Positions 1-7,811 of a DNA stretch of 37,184 nt are shown here, one piece after another. The notes beneath the pieces were generated by a model. That model was not told where the DNA came from. It saw only the letters and a list, made by a program, of their open reading frames with translations, and did no database searches. Each line of letters starts with the position of its first letter. Position 1 is the stretch's first letter. Source of the stretch: Bacteriovorax sp. UBA1852 (lineage in GTDB: Bacteria > Bdellovibrionota > Bacteriovoracia > Bacteriovoracales > Bacteriovoracaceae); the NCBI GenBank assembly GCA_002338505.1, contig DDIK01000005.1, positions 1 to 37,184 of the forward strand. The letters are read 5' to 3'. Made by a program: the position numbers and the translations under genes.

Positions 1-115
1 AAGATGAATCAGGAGAAACATTTGAAAGATTATAATCCTCCATTTTTCCCTTTGATTTTGAATCTTTTTGTCTCCAGATTTTTAAATTTAAAGTCATGTT
101 ATTTTCATTACTCAT
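1..115 (-). CDS. sdhB: Succinate dehydrogenase iron-sulfur subunit, N-terminal part (cut by window edge)
   Basis: Only the first 38 codons are in the window; the gene runs off position 1. The protein begins MSNENNMTLNLKIWRQKD, followed by a short lysine-rich stretch, which resembles the N-terminal strand of the SdhB/FrdB ferredoxin domain in type-B complexes. The ATG at 115 is preceded by AAGGAT, which overlaps the sdhA stop codon, so translation is probably coupled. In the known complex this subunit carries three Fe-S clusters and passes electrons from the flavoprotein to the membrane cytochrome. The cluster cysteines lie outside the window. The call rests mainly on position after sdhC and sdhA plus the short N-terminus. 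Confidence 0.85.
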   Translation of the reverse strand, partial: MSNENNMTLNLKIWRQKDSKSKGKMEDYNLSNVSPDSS

Positions 116-124
116 AATAAATCC

Positions 125-2059
125 TTATTTGTAAGATCTTTGGGTTAGCGGAACATTAGGGAAATCTAGTTCTTCGATATTTCTAATCGGAGTTCCTTCA
201 TCGCCCGTGTATTCCCAAGCTGCAACATGGCACATGCCTTCGTCATCTCTCTTTGCTTCGTTCTCTTCAGTTTGAGACTCTTCTCTGAAGTGACCGCCAC
301 AAGACTCTGGTCTTTCAAGTGCATCTCTTGCCATAAGCTCGCCAAGTTCAATAAAGTCTGCGACTCTATTTGCTTTTTCAAGTTCTATGTTGATCCCGTC
401 AGCAGTTCCTGTAACTCTCACGTCTTTCCAAAACTCATTTTTAAGCTTTTGTATTTCTTCAATTGCTTTATTAAGTCCTTCGGCATTTCTTGCCATCCCG
501 ACATATTCCCACATAATCTCACCAAGAGCTTTGTGAAAAGAGTCTACAGATCTTGTTCCATTGATGGCCATAAGCTTAGAGAATCTCTCTTTTGCTTCAT
601 TTACAGCCTTTTCAAACTCTGGAGCATCTTCAGATACTTTCTTACCCATCATAGACTCAGAGGCAAAGTAATTACCAAGAGTATATGGAATAACAAAGTA
701 ACCATCTGCTAGCCCTTGCATAAGAGCTGAAGCACCAAGTCTATTTGCACCATGATCAGAAAAGTTAGCTTCACCAAGAGCAAAGCATCCTGGGACTGTT
801 GTCATGAGGTTGTAATCAACCCAAAGACCACCCATTGTATAATGAACTGCAGGGTAGATCTTCATTGGAACTTCGTATGGGTTTTCATCTGTAATTCTTT
901 GATACATATCAAAGAGGTTCCCATATCTTTCTTTAACCTTGTCTTCACCGTCTCGCTTTATAGCGTCTGCAAAATCAAGATAAACAGCTACACCTGTTTT
1001 TCCAACACCCTTACCGTCGTCGATCATTTCTTTGGCATTTCTTGAAGCAACATCTCGTGGAACAAGGTTTCCAAATGAAGGATATTTTCTTTCAAGATAA
1101 TAGTCTCTTTCTTCTTCTGGGATATCATTTGGTGCTCTTGTGTCGCCACCTTTCTTTGGTACCCATACACGTCCATCATTTCTTAGTGACTCAGACATAA
1201 GAGTAAGCTTTGCCTGATTCTCTCCATGCTTTGGAAGACAAGTTGGGTGGATCTGTGTGTAACAAGGGTTAGCAAACATCGCGCCTTTCTTATAAGCTTT
1301 CCATGCAGCAGAACCATTTGAGGCCATGGCATTTGTCGATAAGAAGAAGACGTTTCCATAACCACCAGTACAAAGAAGAACAGCGTCAGCTGCAAACTTC
1401 TCAAATTCACCAGTGATGAGATTTCTCGTGATGATACCTCTAGCTTTTCCATCTACAGTTACCATTTCAACCATTTCTCTTCTTGTGTACATCTGGACTT
1501 TACCTTTATGCACTTCTTTTTGAAGAGATTGGTAGGCACCAAGAAGAAGCTGTTGACCAGTCTGGCCTCTTGCGTAGAAAGTTCTTGAAACTTGAGCACC
1601 ACCAAAAGATCTATTTGAAAGTGTCCCACCATATTCACGAGCAAAAGGTACACCTTGAGATGCACACTGATCTATGATGTTATTTGATACTTGAGCTAGT
1701 CTATAAACATTCGCTTCTCTTGCTCTGTAGTCTCCACCTTTTACAGTGTCATAAAAGAGTCTCCATACAGAGTCGCCATCATTTTGATAGTTCTTTGCAG
1801 CATTAATTCCACCTTGAGCAGCAATTGAATGGGCCCTTCTCGGTGAATCTTGAATACAGAAACATTTTACGTTGTAACCAAGTTCTGCAAGAGTTGCTGC
1901 CGCAGATGCTCCAGCGAGTCCTGAACCGACGACGATGACATCGAACTTTCTCTTGTTTGCTGGGTTAATAAGTTTCATATTAAATTTATATTCATCCCAA
2001 AGAGATCTTATGTTGTCTCCACTTGGGACTTTACCGTCTAGTTTTTTAATGTCAGACAT
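125..2059 (-). CDS. sdhA: Succinate dehydrogenase/fumarate reductase flavoprotein subunit
   Basis: This 644-residue protein oxidises succinate to fumarate (or the reverse) with covalently bound FAD, on the cytoplasmic face of the inner membrane. The FAD-binding Rossmann motif GSGLAG is at residues 45-50. The [13 protein letters not shown] segment contains the histidine used for FAD attachment in this family. [16 protein letters not shown] and [18 protein letters not shown] supply the substrate and active-site histidine/arginine positions. Length fits type-B SdhA/FrdA, which run somewhat longer than the E. coli SdhA type. The ATG directly abuts the sdhC stop codon (no gap), with GGGGG as ribosome site inside the end of sdhC. 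The neighbouring suc genes favour the dehydrogenase direction, but fumarate reductase cannot be excluded from sequence. Confidence 0.97.
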   Translation of the reverse strand: MSDIKKLDGKVPSGDNIRSLWDEYKFNMKLINPANKRKFDVIVVGSGLAGASAAATLAELGYNVKCFCIQDSPRRAHSIAAQGGINAAKNYQNDGDSVWRLFYDTVKGGDYRAREANVYRLAQVSNNIIDQCASQGVPFAREYGGTLSNRSFGGAQVSRTFYARGQTGQQLLLGAYQSLQKEVHKGKVQMYTRREMVEMVTVDGKARGIITRNLITGEFEKFAADAVLLCTGGYGNVFFLSTNAMASNGSAAWKAYKKGAMFANPCYTQIHPTCLPKHGENQAKLTLMSESLRNDGRVWVPKKGGDTRAPNDIPEEERDYYLERKYPSFGNLVPRDVASRNAKEMIDDGKGVGKTGVAVYLDFADAIKRDGEDKVKERYGNLFDMYQRITDENPYEVPMKIYPAVHYTMGGLWVDYNLMTTVPGCFALGEANFSDHGANRLGASALMQGLADGYFVIPYTLGNYFASESMMGKKVSEDAPEFEKAVNEAKERFSKLMAINGTRSVDSFHKALGEIMWEYVGMARNAEGLNKAIEEIQKLKNEFWKDVRVTGTADGINIELEKANRVADFIELGELMARDALERPESCGGHFREESQTEENEAKRDDEGMCHVAAWEYTGDEGTPIRNIEELDFPNVPLTQRSYK

Positions 2060-2734
2060 TTACATACCCCCTTTAAGGAAACAGAAAATAGCAATTGAAG
2101 AATAACCAAGTGCAACAAGTACACCAAATGCCTTAGAAGAAATATTGATAATTCCATTATACTTTGAGTGGTTGAAGCCCAGAGACTGGAATGCCGACCA
2201 AAAACCATGTGAGACATGGATGGCCGTTAAAAACATTGCAACTACATACCAGAGAACATTTAAAGGTGATTGAAAGTATTCGACAACTGTCTTGTAAATA
2301 TCTCTCATCTCTACACCGTTTACTACTGTCATATATTCTGGTCCGAATTTAAATTGTAGCAAGTGAAGAACTAGAAATACGAATATCAACGTACCTGTAT
2401 AAGGCATTGTTGATGAAGCAAATGTTGAGCCTCGACCTGTCTTTGTTTTGATAAAGTACTCTTGGTCACCACGAGCAGCTTTATTTTCGATAACAAGTTT
2501 CAAGGCCATACCAACATGGGCCAAGAAAATTGCACCTAAAATAGCTTCAGCTAAATAGATGAGTGGGTTAGAGGTTAGTGTGTAGGCATAGGTGTTAAAT
2601 GCGTCCGAACTTACAAATAAAAGTGTATTTCCTAGAAAGTGAGTCAATAGGAATCCACATAGTAATAGACCAGTCACACCCATGACCTGCTTTTTTAGAA
2701 TCGAACTACGAATGTAATAAGCAATAGCAGACAT
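2060..2734 (-). CDS. sdhC: Succinate dehydrogenase cytochrome b subunit, type B (b558 family)
   Basis: This 224-residue integral membrane protein anchors the complex and passes electrons to quinone. About five hydrophobic helices are visible, as expected for the single-anchor type-B family that has no separate sdhD; none is present here. Candidate heme-ligand histidines sit in helices at H32 (LLTHFLG), H73 (LAHVGMALK), H124 (VLHLLQF) and H173/H176 (AIHVSHGFW). These match the four-histidine di-heme pattern of the B. subtilis/Wolinella type. It is first in the sdhCAB operon. The ATG has AAGGAG about 10 nt upstream inside a small inverted repeat, and a sigma-70-like promoter lies further upstream. 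Confidence 0.95.
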   Translation of the reverse strand: MSAIAYYIRSSILKKQVMGVTGLLLCGFLLTHFLGNTLLFVSSDAFNTYAYTLTSNPLIYLAEAILGAIFLAHVGMALKLVIENKAARGDQEYFIKTKTGRGSTFASSTMPYTGTLIFVFLVLHLLQFKFGPEYMTVVNGVEMRDIYKTVVEYFQSPLNVLWYVVAMFLTAIHVSHGFWSAFQSLGFNHSKYNGIINISSKAFGVLVALGYSSIAIFCFLKGGM

Positions 2735-2739
2735 ATAGG

Positions 2740-2758
2740 TTAATCTCCTTGTGATTAA
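2740..2758 (-). promoter_or_regulatory. Inverted repeat enclosing the sdhC ribosome binding site
   Basis: TTAATC and GATTAA form a perfect 6-bp inverted repeat around a 7-nt centre that contains most of the AAGGAG ribosome site, six bases before the sdhC ATG. In RNA it could form a weak hairpin with the ribosome site in the loop. It is AU-rich, so stability would be low. Confidence 0.35.
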
Positions 2759-2781
2759 TAAATACTTATAAAGATGAGATT

Positions 2782-2810
2782 ATTATATGCTACGGATTGT
2801 GATGAGTTAA
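2782..2810 (-). promoter_or_regulatory. Predicted sigma-70 promoter of sdhCAB
   Basis: Read on the minus strand, TTAACT (2810-2805) and a perfect TATAAT (2787-2782) are separated by 17 bases. This gives a transcription start near 2775, about 40 nt before the sdhC ATG. The call is by consensus match only. Confidence 0.6.
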
Positions 2811-2946
2811 GTGCTTTTTATTAGGCAAAAGCAAGTTTTTAAATAGGTTAATTTTTGTCTTATATATGTTCGGCTAGTCAAACTATTATTTTGGTTAGTT
2901 AAGTGCTCTTGTGTGTTTGGTTTTAAGGGCTTTTGAGTAGAAAGAG

Positions 2947-2969
2947 GTGACCGAGATTTTCTCGGTCAC
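2947..2969 (-). terminator. Hairpin terminator after the OmpA-type lipoprotein gene
   Basis: GTGACCGAG and CTCGGTCAC form a perfect 9-bp stem with a 5-nt loop, 20 bases past the stop codon of the 2990-3508 gene. The trailing T-run on the minus strand is weak (CTCTTTCT), so it could be an intrinsic terminator or a 3' stabiliser. Confidence 0.6.
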
Positions 2970-2989
2970 TTATTAGGATAGTTGAACAA

Positions 2990-3508
2990 CTATTTCTTAT
3001 ACGTGGATATTGGGGCCCTGAGTCTCTGATCCTTAATCTCTATGAGTTCGATACTTGCACGGCGATTAACTTTTTTCTGGTCCCAATTATTTGTTTTGAT
3101 AAGAGGATCATTCTCTCCCATGCTAAAAACTTCTATTTTTTCTTTTTTAATTCCATTTTGAATGAGTGTTTGAGCAATCTTATTCGCTCTCTCTAGTCCA
3201 AGTTCTTTGTTGTAAGTGTATGGACCAACTCTATCTGTATGTCCTGTAATAATAATCTTTGTATTTTCAGGAGCTGTATTGAGGTAAGTAATAACACTTT
3301 TAAGCTCTTTACTCTCATGACTTTTAATTTCAGTTGAATCAAATGAGAAATTGATGACTCCGATCTTTTTTGGAGGACTAATTCTAATTTCATCATCTGC
3401 GGCTAATGCTTTTTTTACTTTCATTATTTTTACCGGCTTCTTAGCTGTCTGTGAGCATGAAGCTAGAGCAATTATCATTGATGTGAGTATTATATTTTTG
3501 TTTAACAT
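2990..3508 (-). CDS. OmpA-family peptidoglycan-associated lipoprotein
   Basis: This 172-residue protein likely links the outer membrane to peptidoglycan. The first 18 residues are a lipoprotein signal ending in the lipobox LASC (Cys18). A linker of about 30 residues follows, then an OmpA C-terminal domain from about residue 50. Characteristic parts are INFSFDSTEI, ITGHTDRVG, LGLERANKIAQTL and NRRASIEL. The aspartate of the first strand and the arginine of NRRA are the positions that hold diaminopimelate in this family. The domain is Pal-like, but no tol genes are nearby, so I do not call it Pal. The ATG has AAGGAG seven bases upstream and the gene is followed by a hairpin. Confidence 0.9.
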   Translation of the reverse strand: MLNKNIILTSMIIALASCSQTAKKPVKIMKVKKALAADDEIRISPPKKIGVINFSFDSTEIKSHESKELKSVITYLNTAPENTKIIITGHTDRVGPYTYNKELGLERANKIAQTLIQNGIKKEKIEVFSMGENDPLIKTNNWDQKKVNRRASIELIEIKDQRLRAPISTYKK

Positions 3509-3599
3509 AAACTTTCTCCTTGTTTGTGTTTGTTTACTTAATATTATTAATAGTTAAGCAATGTTTCTTCTCAGTTACTTATAGAACTTGTGTAAGTTT

Positions 3600-4493
3600 C
3601 TACATATTATTAAATTTATCTTTGATCTCATTTAGTGTTCCACCATTTACATCAAGTGTTCTGATAGGGAATGGAATACTGATTTTGTTTTTATCAAAAG
3701 CTTTTTTAATTGCTATAATCGCTTCATGAGTAGCTCTTAAATAGGCTTGGTTTTTTGGATAATTAATCCATACTCTCGCACTTAAATTAATAGAGCTAGC
3801 TCCAAACTCGTTAAAGTAAACTTCAACTGGTCTGTCTTTAACTCTCTCGCTTATCTCTTCAAGGGCATGTTTGGTTACCTTCTCAACTTTTTCAAGGTCA
3901 TCACTATATGAGACACCAACAGCAATATCTATTCTTCTATGTGGTGTTGTCGTGAGGTTTATAAAGGGTTTGGTAAACATATACTTATTTGGGATTAATA
4001 CCTCTAAGCCCTGAAATGTTGTAATGCTTGTCGTTCGCAAATTTATATCTGTAACTTTACCAAAGTAATTGTCGATCTCTACGATGTCCTCAAGTTTATA
4101 AGGTCTTCTAAAAGCAATGAATACACCAGATACAAAGTTTGAAGCAATTTCTTGAAATGCAAAACCAAGGGCAAGACCTATAACACCAGCACCAGCAAGA
4201 ATAGATGTCACAGTCTTTTCAAGATTCAATATCTCTAGTGAGACAAATAAGCCCAAAAGCATGATAAAGGCATAAATCATTGTTTGAAGTAAGTTAATCA
4301 CGGACTTATTCTTTGTGATCTTTGGCAATAGTCTACCTGATAATTTTTTGATTATCTTTCCAATGACAATAAAGATAAGAAGAACTAAAAGTGCTGCCAC
4401 TAAGTTCGGAATGATGTTTATCGAGTTTTCATACCAGAGCTCTATCTTGTTTCCAAGAATGACAAGAGAGTTCTTAAAATCTACATTTTTCAT
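3600..4493 (-). CDS. MscS-family small-conductance mechanosensitive channel
   Basis: The 297-residue protein is close to the length of E. coli MscS (286). It has three predicted membrane helices, at about residues 28-50, 70-91 and 95-127. The third is the glycine/alanine-rich pore helix (TSILAGAGVIGLALGFAFQ), followed by the conserved ASNFVSGVFI and RRPYKLEDIVEI turn into the beta domain. FQGLEVLIPN and the C-terminal SIPFPIRTLDV are also typical. Such channels open under membrane tension to release solutes during osmotic downshock. The ATG is preceded by AAAGGATC. The gene lies on the same strand as, and 91 bases before, the OmpA-type lipoprotein gene, and both may belong to an envelope-stress neighbourhood. 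Confidence 0.93.
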   Translation of the reverse strand: MKNVDFKNSLVILGNKIELWYENSINIIPNLVAALLVLLIFIVIGKIIKKLSGRLLPKITKNKSVINLLQTMIYAFIMLLGLFVSLEILNLEKTVTSILAGAGVIGLALGFAFQEIASNFVSGVFIAFRRPYKLEDIVEIDNYFGKVTDINLRTTSITTFQGLEVLIPNKYMFTKPFINLTTTPHRRIDIAVGVSYSDDLEKVEKVTKHALEEISERVKDRPVEVYFNEFGASSINLSARVWINYPKNQAYLRATHEAIIAIKKAFDKNKISIPFPIRTLDVNGGTLNEIKDKFNNM

Positions 4494-4575
4494 TAATTGA
4501 TCCTTTGCTATTAGTAATGATATTCAATCTATCAGTAACAAAGAATACAAGCATTTCAGAGATGTTTTAGAGTTG

Positions 4576-4592
4576 TGTAGATTTCTTCACAT
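4576..4592 (+). promoter_or_regulatory. 17-base element upstream of csbD, shared with 9664-9680
   Basis: TGTAGATTTCTTCACAT ends 75 bases before the csbD start. A near-identical copy (15 of 17 bases) ends 82 bases before the unrelated small secreted-protein gene at 9763. The ends form the dyad TGT...ACA. It is a candidate operator or upstream promoter element; its function is unknown. Confidence 0.35.
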
Positions 4593-4667
4593 AATTTAGT
4601 CATCGGTTTAAAGAATAATTATCCACTTAGATTAATATATAGTAGTTCATAAAAAAATGGAGGACAT

Positions 4668-4895
4668 ATGAATAGAATTATATCTAAAGGTAAATGGAAA
4701 GAGTTTAAAGGTAAAGTTCAAGAACAGTGGGGAGATTTAACAGAAGACGAGTTAAATAAGTCCGAAGGAAAACTTGAACAACTTAAAGGTAATATTAGAC
4801 AAAAATACGGTGAGTCTGTTGAAGATATTTCTGAAAAGTTGAATCAACTCTATGACAGTGTTGAGGAAAAAACCAAGAGTCGAGATAAGCAATAA
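4668..4895 (+). CDS. csbD: CsbD-family stress-response protein
   Basis: This 75-residue hydrophilic protein matches the CsbD pattern: GKWKEFKGKVQEQWGDLTEDEL followed by the GKLEQLKGNIRQKYG half. These two related halves (KGKVQEQWG / KGNIRQKYG) are typical of the family. CsbD-like proteins are commonly induced by general stress in other bacteria, but their molecular activity is not known. A strong ribosome site (GGAGGA) lies seven bases before the ATG. It is first in a same-strand run whose next three genes follow at 21, 9 and 9 bases, so co-transcription with the envelope proteins is likely. Confidence 0.93.
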   Translation: MNRIISKGKWKEFKGKVQEQWGDLTEDELNKSEGKLEQLKGNIRQKYGESVEDISEKLNQLYDSVEEKTKSRDKQ

Positions 4896-4916
4896 ATATT
4901 TTAAGGGAGGAGAGTG

Positions 4917-5549
4917 ATGAATTACATAAGATGTATGTTGATACTAGCTCTTAGTTTTACTTCTTTTTCAAATAATGTTTTTGATGGAAAAGAAGTAACC
5001 CTTTCTGGTGTCGTGAAGAGTGCTAGTGCCGACTCTTTTATCTTACAGATGAAGTCCACTGATACTATCGAGATTGAGATGGATGATTGGGATTGGTATA
5101 AGGAAGGACATAAGATTCTTCCTGGTGATTCTGTTATTGTTCACGGTAAAATCGATCACGATTTCCTAGAAGAAAAGAAAATAGAAGCAGGTAGTGTGTA
5201 TGTTAGTAGTATTAACACTTATTACTATGCTAGTAGTGATGACGAAGAGGAAGACCCTGTTGTTAAATTAAACATTTATGACGTAAAGTTTCCACATCGA
5301 AAAGTTGATAAGAAGTATCTTGGACATATTAGAAAGATAGATAAAGAAAGTAGAGAGTTTGTTCTTGATACTGGTGATGATCTTATAGATGTAGATTTTG
5401 AAAAGCTATCAAAGAGTCCAATATACAAGGACTTTATTGAAAGAATAAGTAATGGGGACTTAGTAAAGGTTTACGGTCATGTCGATCACAATTTCTTTGT
5501 AGCTGATGATTTCGACGCCCATTTAATAGTTCAACTTGTTGCTAATTAG
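4917..5549 (+). CDS. Secreted protein with two tandem copies of an OB-fold-like domain
   Basis: I do not recognise a named family. The 210-residue protein starts with a signal-peptide-like stretch (MNYIRCMLILALSFTSFS). It then has two related halves at about residues 28-98 and 134-206, joined by an acidic linker (SSDDEEEDP). Both halves carry the pattern G-D-x-V-x-V-x-G-x-[IV]-D-H-[DN]-F, at residues 70-83 and 180-193, preceded by a short beta-rich stretch. The shape suggests small periplasmic OB-fold domains such as the BOF/YgiW group, but that is inference. An in-frame GTG at 4914 directly precedes the ATG; I chose the ATG because GGGAGGAG sits at the proper distance from it. It lies between csbD and a lipoprotein gene in one run. 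Confidence 0.8.
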   Translation: MNYIRCMLILALSFTSFSNNVFDGKEVTLSGVVKSASADSFILQMKSTDTIEIEMDDWDWYKEGHKILPGDSVIVHGKIDHDFLEEKKIEAGSVYVSSINTYYYASSDDEEEDPVVKLNIYDVKFPHRKVDKKYLGHIRKIDKESREFVLDTGDDLIDVDFEKLSKSPIYKDFIERISNGDLVKVYGHVDHNFFVADDFDAHLIVQLVAN

Positions 5550-5558
5550 GAGAATAAT

Positions 5559-5921
5559 ATGAAGTATTTACTAATCTTACCAATGTTTTTTATGATTTCA
5601 TGCCATATGAAAAAGAAGGTTGAGATTCCTGAGATAAAGACGCCAATTAAGACGACGGAGAAAAAGATCGGTATTGAAGTTGATATAAAAAGTCTAAAAA
5701 TGGAAGTCGACAATATTTCGATCACAAAAGCCACAAGTGAGATGACACGCAAAGAGAAGGTTGAGTTTCATCAATCTCTTTCTGACCTTAAAGGGCATAT
5801 CAATCAAGCTATGAGACTCATGGATGGCGAGATTACTAAGTTTGAGAAACAAAAAATCGAGATGTCTTATGTGAGAGCGAAAGAAGCCTGGAGCTATCTC
5901 CTAAAGACATATAAAATTTAA
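5559..5921 (+). CDS. Small putative lipoprotein, family unknown
   Basis: This 120-residue protein opens with a short hydrophobic signal ending in FMISC, so Cys15 is the likely lipidation site. Lysines follow directly (HMKKKVEIP). The rest is charged, with predicted helices from about residue 50 (KVEFHQSLSDLKGHINQAMRL) and no cysteine or catalytic motif. I do not recognise the family. It begins nine bases after the duplicated-domain gene, with an AGGAGAA ribosome site overlapping that stop codon, and ends nine bases before pldA. It may be an accessory lipoprotein of the envelope; the function is open. Confidence 0.75.
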   Translation: MKYLLILPMFFMISCHMKKKVEIPEIKTPIKTTEKKIGIEVDIKSLKMEVDNISITKATSEMTRKEKVEFHQSLSDLKGHINQAMRLMDGEITKFEKQKIEMSYVRAKEAWSYLLKTYKI

Positions 5922-5930
5922 AGGATAACG

Positions 5931-6683
5931 ATGTTAAGTAACGCTATTAAAACTTTATTGCTTATATTGGCATGTTTTTATATGACATATGATTCACATG
6001 CTTTGGCACCAACAGTTGATGATAAGGTATATCAAGCTGGGTACTTTTCATTTCTGGCAGGTGATCCTAATACAAAAGTTGACTTCACTTATGGTATTGC
6101 GCTTAATAGAAAATATAATTTCTTATTTGAGTACAATCAGACAATGTTTTGGGAGCTACAAAGTGACTCAAAGCCTTTTAGAGATATAAACTTTAACCCT
6201 TTACTAGTTCAAGAATTATCTTTTGGCAGTTTTCTGGTCCGGTTAGGGCTTTTAGAGCATCACTCTAATGGTAAGGACTCAACTATTTCTAGAAGCTATA
6301 ACTCGTCATTTATTGACTTATCAGGCTTCAGTAAGACTCGCTCATATAAAATCTCTTATGGAGCTAAGATTAAAACATTTTATTCCTTGGGAGAATACAA
6401 TAAGGATATCGTAGATTATTTGGGCCATATTGAGTTCTATGTTTATACTAATTTTTACCGTCACCAAGATTCAAGTATTAACGAAATTAGGTTTAATGTA
6501 ACCTCTTCTCCTGGCGGTGAGTATGATAGGCTTTTTAAGTACGGGTTTGAAAAAATTGATCTTATTTTAGATATGAAAAACATCCCTATAAACTTACATG
6601 CTCAGTGGTACTACGGATATGGTGAGTCACTTCTTCAGTATGACAAGAGATTTAACTCGATACGTGTGGGTATATCAATATAA
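5931..6683 (+). CDS. pldA: Outer-membrane phospholipase A (PldA/OMPLA family)
   Basis: This 250-residue exported beta-barrel enzyme would hydrolyse phospholipids in the outer leaflet of the outer membrane. The catalytic signature is present: H110, S112 and N124 in EHHSNGKDSTISRSYN, the same 14-residue His-Asn spacing as His142/Ser144/Asn156 of E. coli OMPLA. S120 matches a calcium-site serine. The C-terminus has the family ending YGYGESLLQYD, then RVGISI. A signal peptide (residues 1 to about 24, ending SHALA) precedes the barrel. It is shorter than E. coli PldA (289), mainly before the active site. It is last in the csbD run and convergent with the response-regulator gene 14 bases away. In other bacteria this enzyme is activated when envelope asymmetry is lost. 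Confidence 0.9.
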   Translation: MLSNAIKTLLLILACFYMTYDSHALAPTVDDKVYQAGYFSFLAGDPNTKVDFTYGIALNRKYNFLFEYNQTMFWELQSDSKPFRDINFNPLLVQELSFGSFLVRLGLLEHHSNGKDSTISRSYNSSFIDLSGFSKTRSYKISYGAKIKTFYSLGEYNKDIVDYLGHIEFYVYTNFYRHQDSSINEIRFNVTSSPGGEYDRLFKYGFEKIDLILDMKNIPINLHAQWYYGYGESLLQYDKRFNSIRVGISI

Positions 6684-6697
6684 TTGTAAGATCTTAC

Positions 6698-7387
6698 TTA
6701 TTGATCGGGGTTAAATTTATAACCGGCACCATGAACAGATTCAATGATGTGTGATACTTCTTCTAGTTTCTTTCTTAATTTACTTACATGAGTGTCAACA
6801 GAACGTGAGTAAACATGAACGTCTGCGCCCCATATGTTATTTAAAAGTGTATCTCTCTCAATAACCTCATGTGGATTATTAGCGAAGTACATAAGGAGCT
6901 TGAACTCAAGACTTGTTAGGTCTAGTTTTTTTTGGATTCCTTCGTGTGAAATCATGACTTCCTGACTAGACTTATTTATCTCGATCTCTTTCCATTTTAA
7001 GTTGTCTGATACTGTTTTGAGTAAGCTGATCTTTTTGAGCCTGGCATCTACCCTTGCTTTTAATTCCATTGCGTTAAATGGCTTGGTGATATAGTCGTCG
7101 GCTCCAGCTGAAAAGCCCATAACTTTTTCTGATAGGTCACTGTGTGAAGTGATTATAAAAATAGGTGTTTCAGGATTTTTTGCTTGAGCTTGCGTACAGA
7201 ACTCTAGGCCATTTCCATCAGGTAATTCAATATCTAATAAAATAAGATCAAAGTCCTGCTCAGATATTTGCGTATTTGCATCTTTAAGTGTCTGGGCCCA
7301 GTTGATAGTCACAAGCGGTTGAGTGAGTATATTATCTACCATTCGGTATATTTCTTTACTGTCTTCTATTAAAAGAATTTTATGCAT
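6698..7387 (-). CDS. OmpR/PhoB-type DNA-binding response regulator
   Basis: This 229-residue regulator has an N-terminal receiver (residues 1 to about 118) with acidic pair E8-D9, phosphoacceptor D52 in LILLDIELPDGNG and the lysine of ITKPF. A winged-helix DNA-binding domain follows (LTSLEFKLLMYFANNP, RDTLLNNIWG, SVDTHVSKLRKKL, IESVHGAGYKF). I start it at MHKILLIEDSK because this is where the receiver fold begins; a longer in-frame start at 7468 adds 27 residues unlike any receiver and would cross the intergenic operator. It is divergent from an HPt protein and a hybrid kinase, so it is probably the output of that phosphorelay. A perfect 11-bp inverted repeat lies just upstream, a likely autoregulatory site. 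Confidence 0.93.
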   Translation of the reverse strand: MHKILLIEDSKEIYRMVDNILTQPLVTINWAQTLKDANTQISEQDFDLILLDIELPDGNGLEFCTQAQAKNPETPIFIITSHSDLSEKVMGFSAGADDYITKPFNAMELKARVDARLKKISLLKTVSDNLKWKEIEINKSSQEVMISHEGIQKKLDLTSLEFKLLMYFANNPHEVIERDTLLNNIWGADVHVYSRSVDTHVSKLRKKLEEVSHIIESVHGAGYKFNPDQ

Positions 7388-7395
7388 ATTAAGCC

Positions 7396-7445
7396 CAATG
7401 TTAAAAGATGTGTCATTATTATTGAAACATGTTATTTTAACATTG
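7396..7445. promoter_or_regulatory. Perfect 11-bp inverted repeat in the phosphorelay divergent promoter
   Basis: CAATGTTAAAA (7396-7406) and TTTTAACATTG (7435-7445) are exact reverse complements, separated by 28 bases. Just outside lies a 9-base direct repeat TGCATATTA (7383-7391 and 7446-7454). The site fills the space between the divergent regulator and HPt genes, so it probably binds the regulator. This is unproven. Confidence 0.5.
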
Positions 7446-7488
7446 TGCATATTACTTGTCATTTGCATTTGCTAAGGGAGAGATTTTG

Positions 7489-7794
7489 ATGAATTATGGA
7501 ATTGAGGATGAGAAGGTGACTAAAGGCCTTGAGGAGTATGTGGATGAATTTGTCGAAGATCGCACACATGAACTTGAGTCTTTAAAGATCTCATTGGAAA
7601 ATGATGATTTTGAATCGATACGAGAGGTTACTCATCGCTGGAAAGGTTTTTGTGCTCCCTATGGTTTTAATTTTCTTGAAAAAATGAGTCTTGAAATTGA
7701 GAAATATAATTCTTCTAAAGATAAAGAACAGTTAAATAATGCATTCAAGAATATTGAATCTTACTTGATTTTAAAAAAAGAAGCCATTAGTTAA
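7489..7794 (+). CDS. Stand-alone HPt (histidine phosphotransfer) protein
   Basis: This 101-residue, all-helical acidic protein carries the HPt signature THRWKGFCAPYGF; H49 is the phosphorylated histidine, followed by the usual K-G at +3/+4 and a glycine at +9. It would shuttle phosphate between the receiver of the neighbouring hybrid kinase and a response regulator. I start it at MNYGIEDEK, which has AAGGGAGAG seven bases upstream; an upstream in-frame ATG at 7456 has no such site. It lies 17 bases before the kinase gene and the two are probably co-transcribed. Confidence 0.88.
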   Translation: MNYGIEDEKVTKGLEEYVDEFVEDRTHELESLKISLENDDFESIREVTHRWKGFCAPYGFNFLEKMSLEIEKYNSSKDKEQLNNAFKNIESYLILKKEAIS

Positions 7795-7811
7795 AAGACT
7801 GGAGATTAGTT

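Noticed and set aside
227..712. Plus-strand reading frame inside sdhA
   Set aside because: A shadow frame opposite a conserved enzyme gene, with no start site or protein-like composition.
6686..6697. Perfect palindrome GTAAGATCTTAC between pldA and the regulator
   Set aside because: No loop to fold as a hairpin and no T-run; probably chance, although it fills the gap exactly.
7388..7468. Longer start of the OmpR-type regulator
   Set aside because: The extra 27 residues are unlike any receiver N-terminus and run through the inverted-repeat operator.
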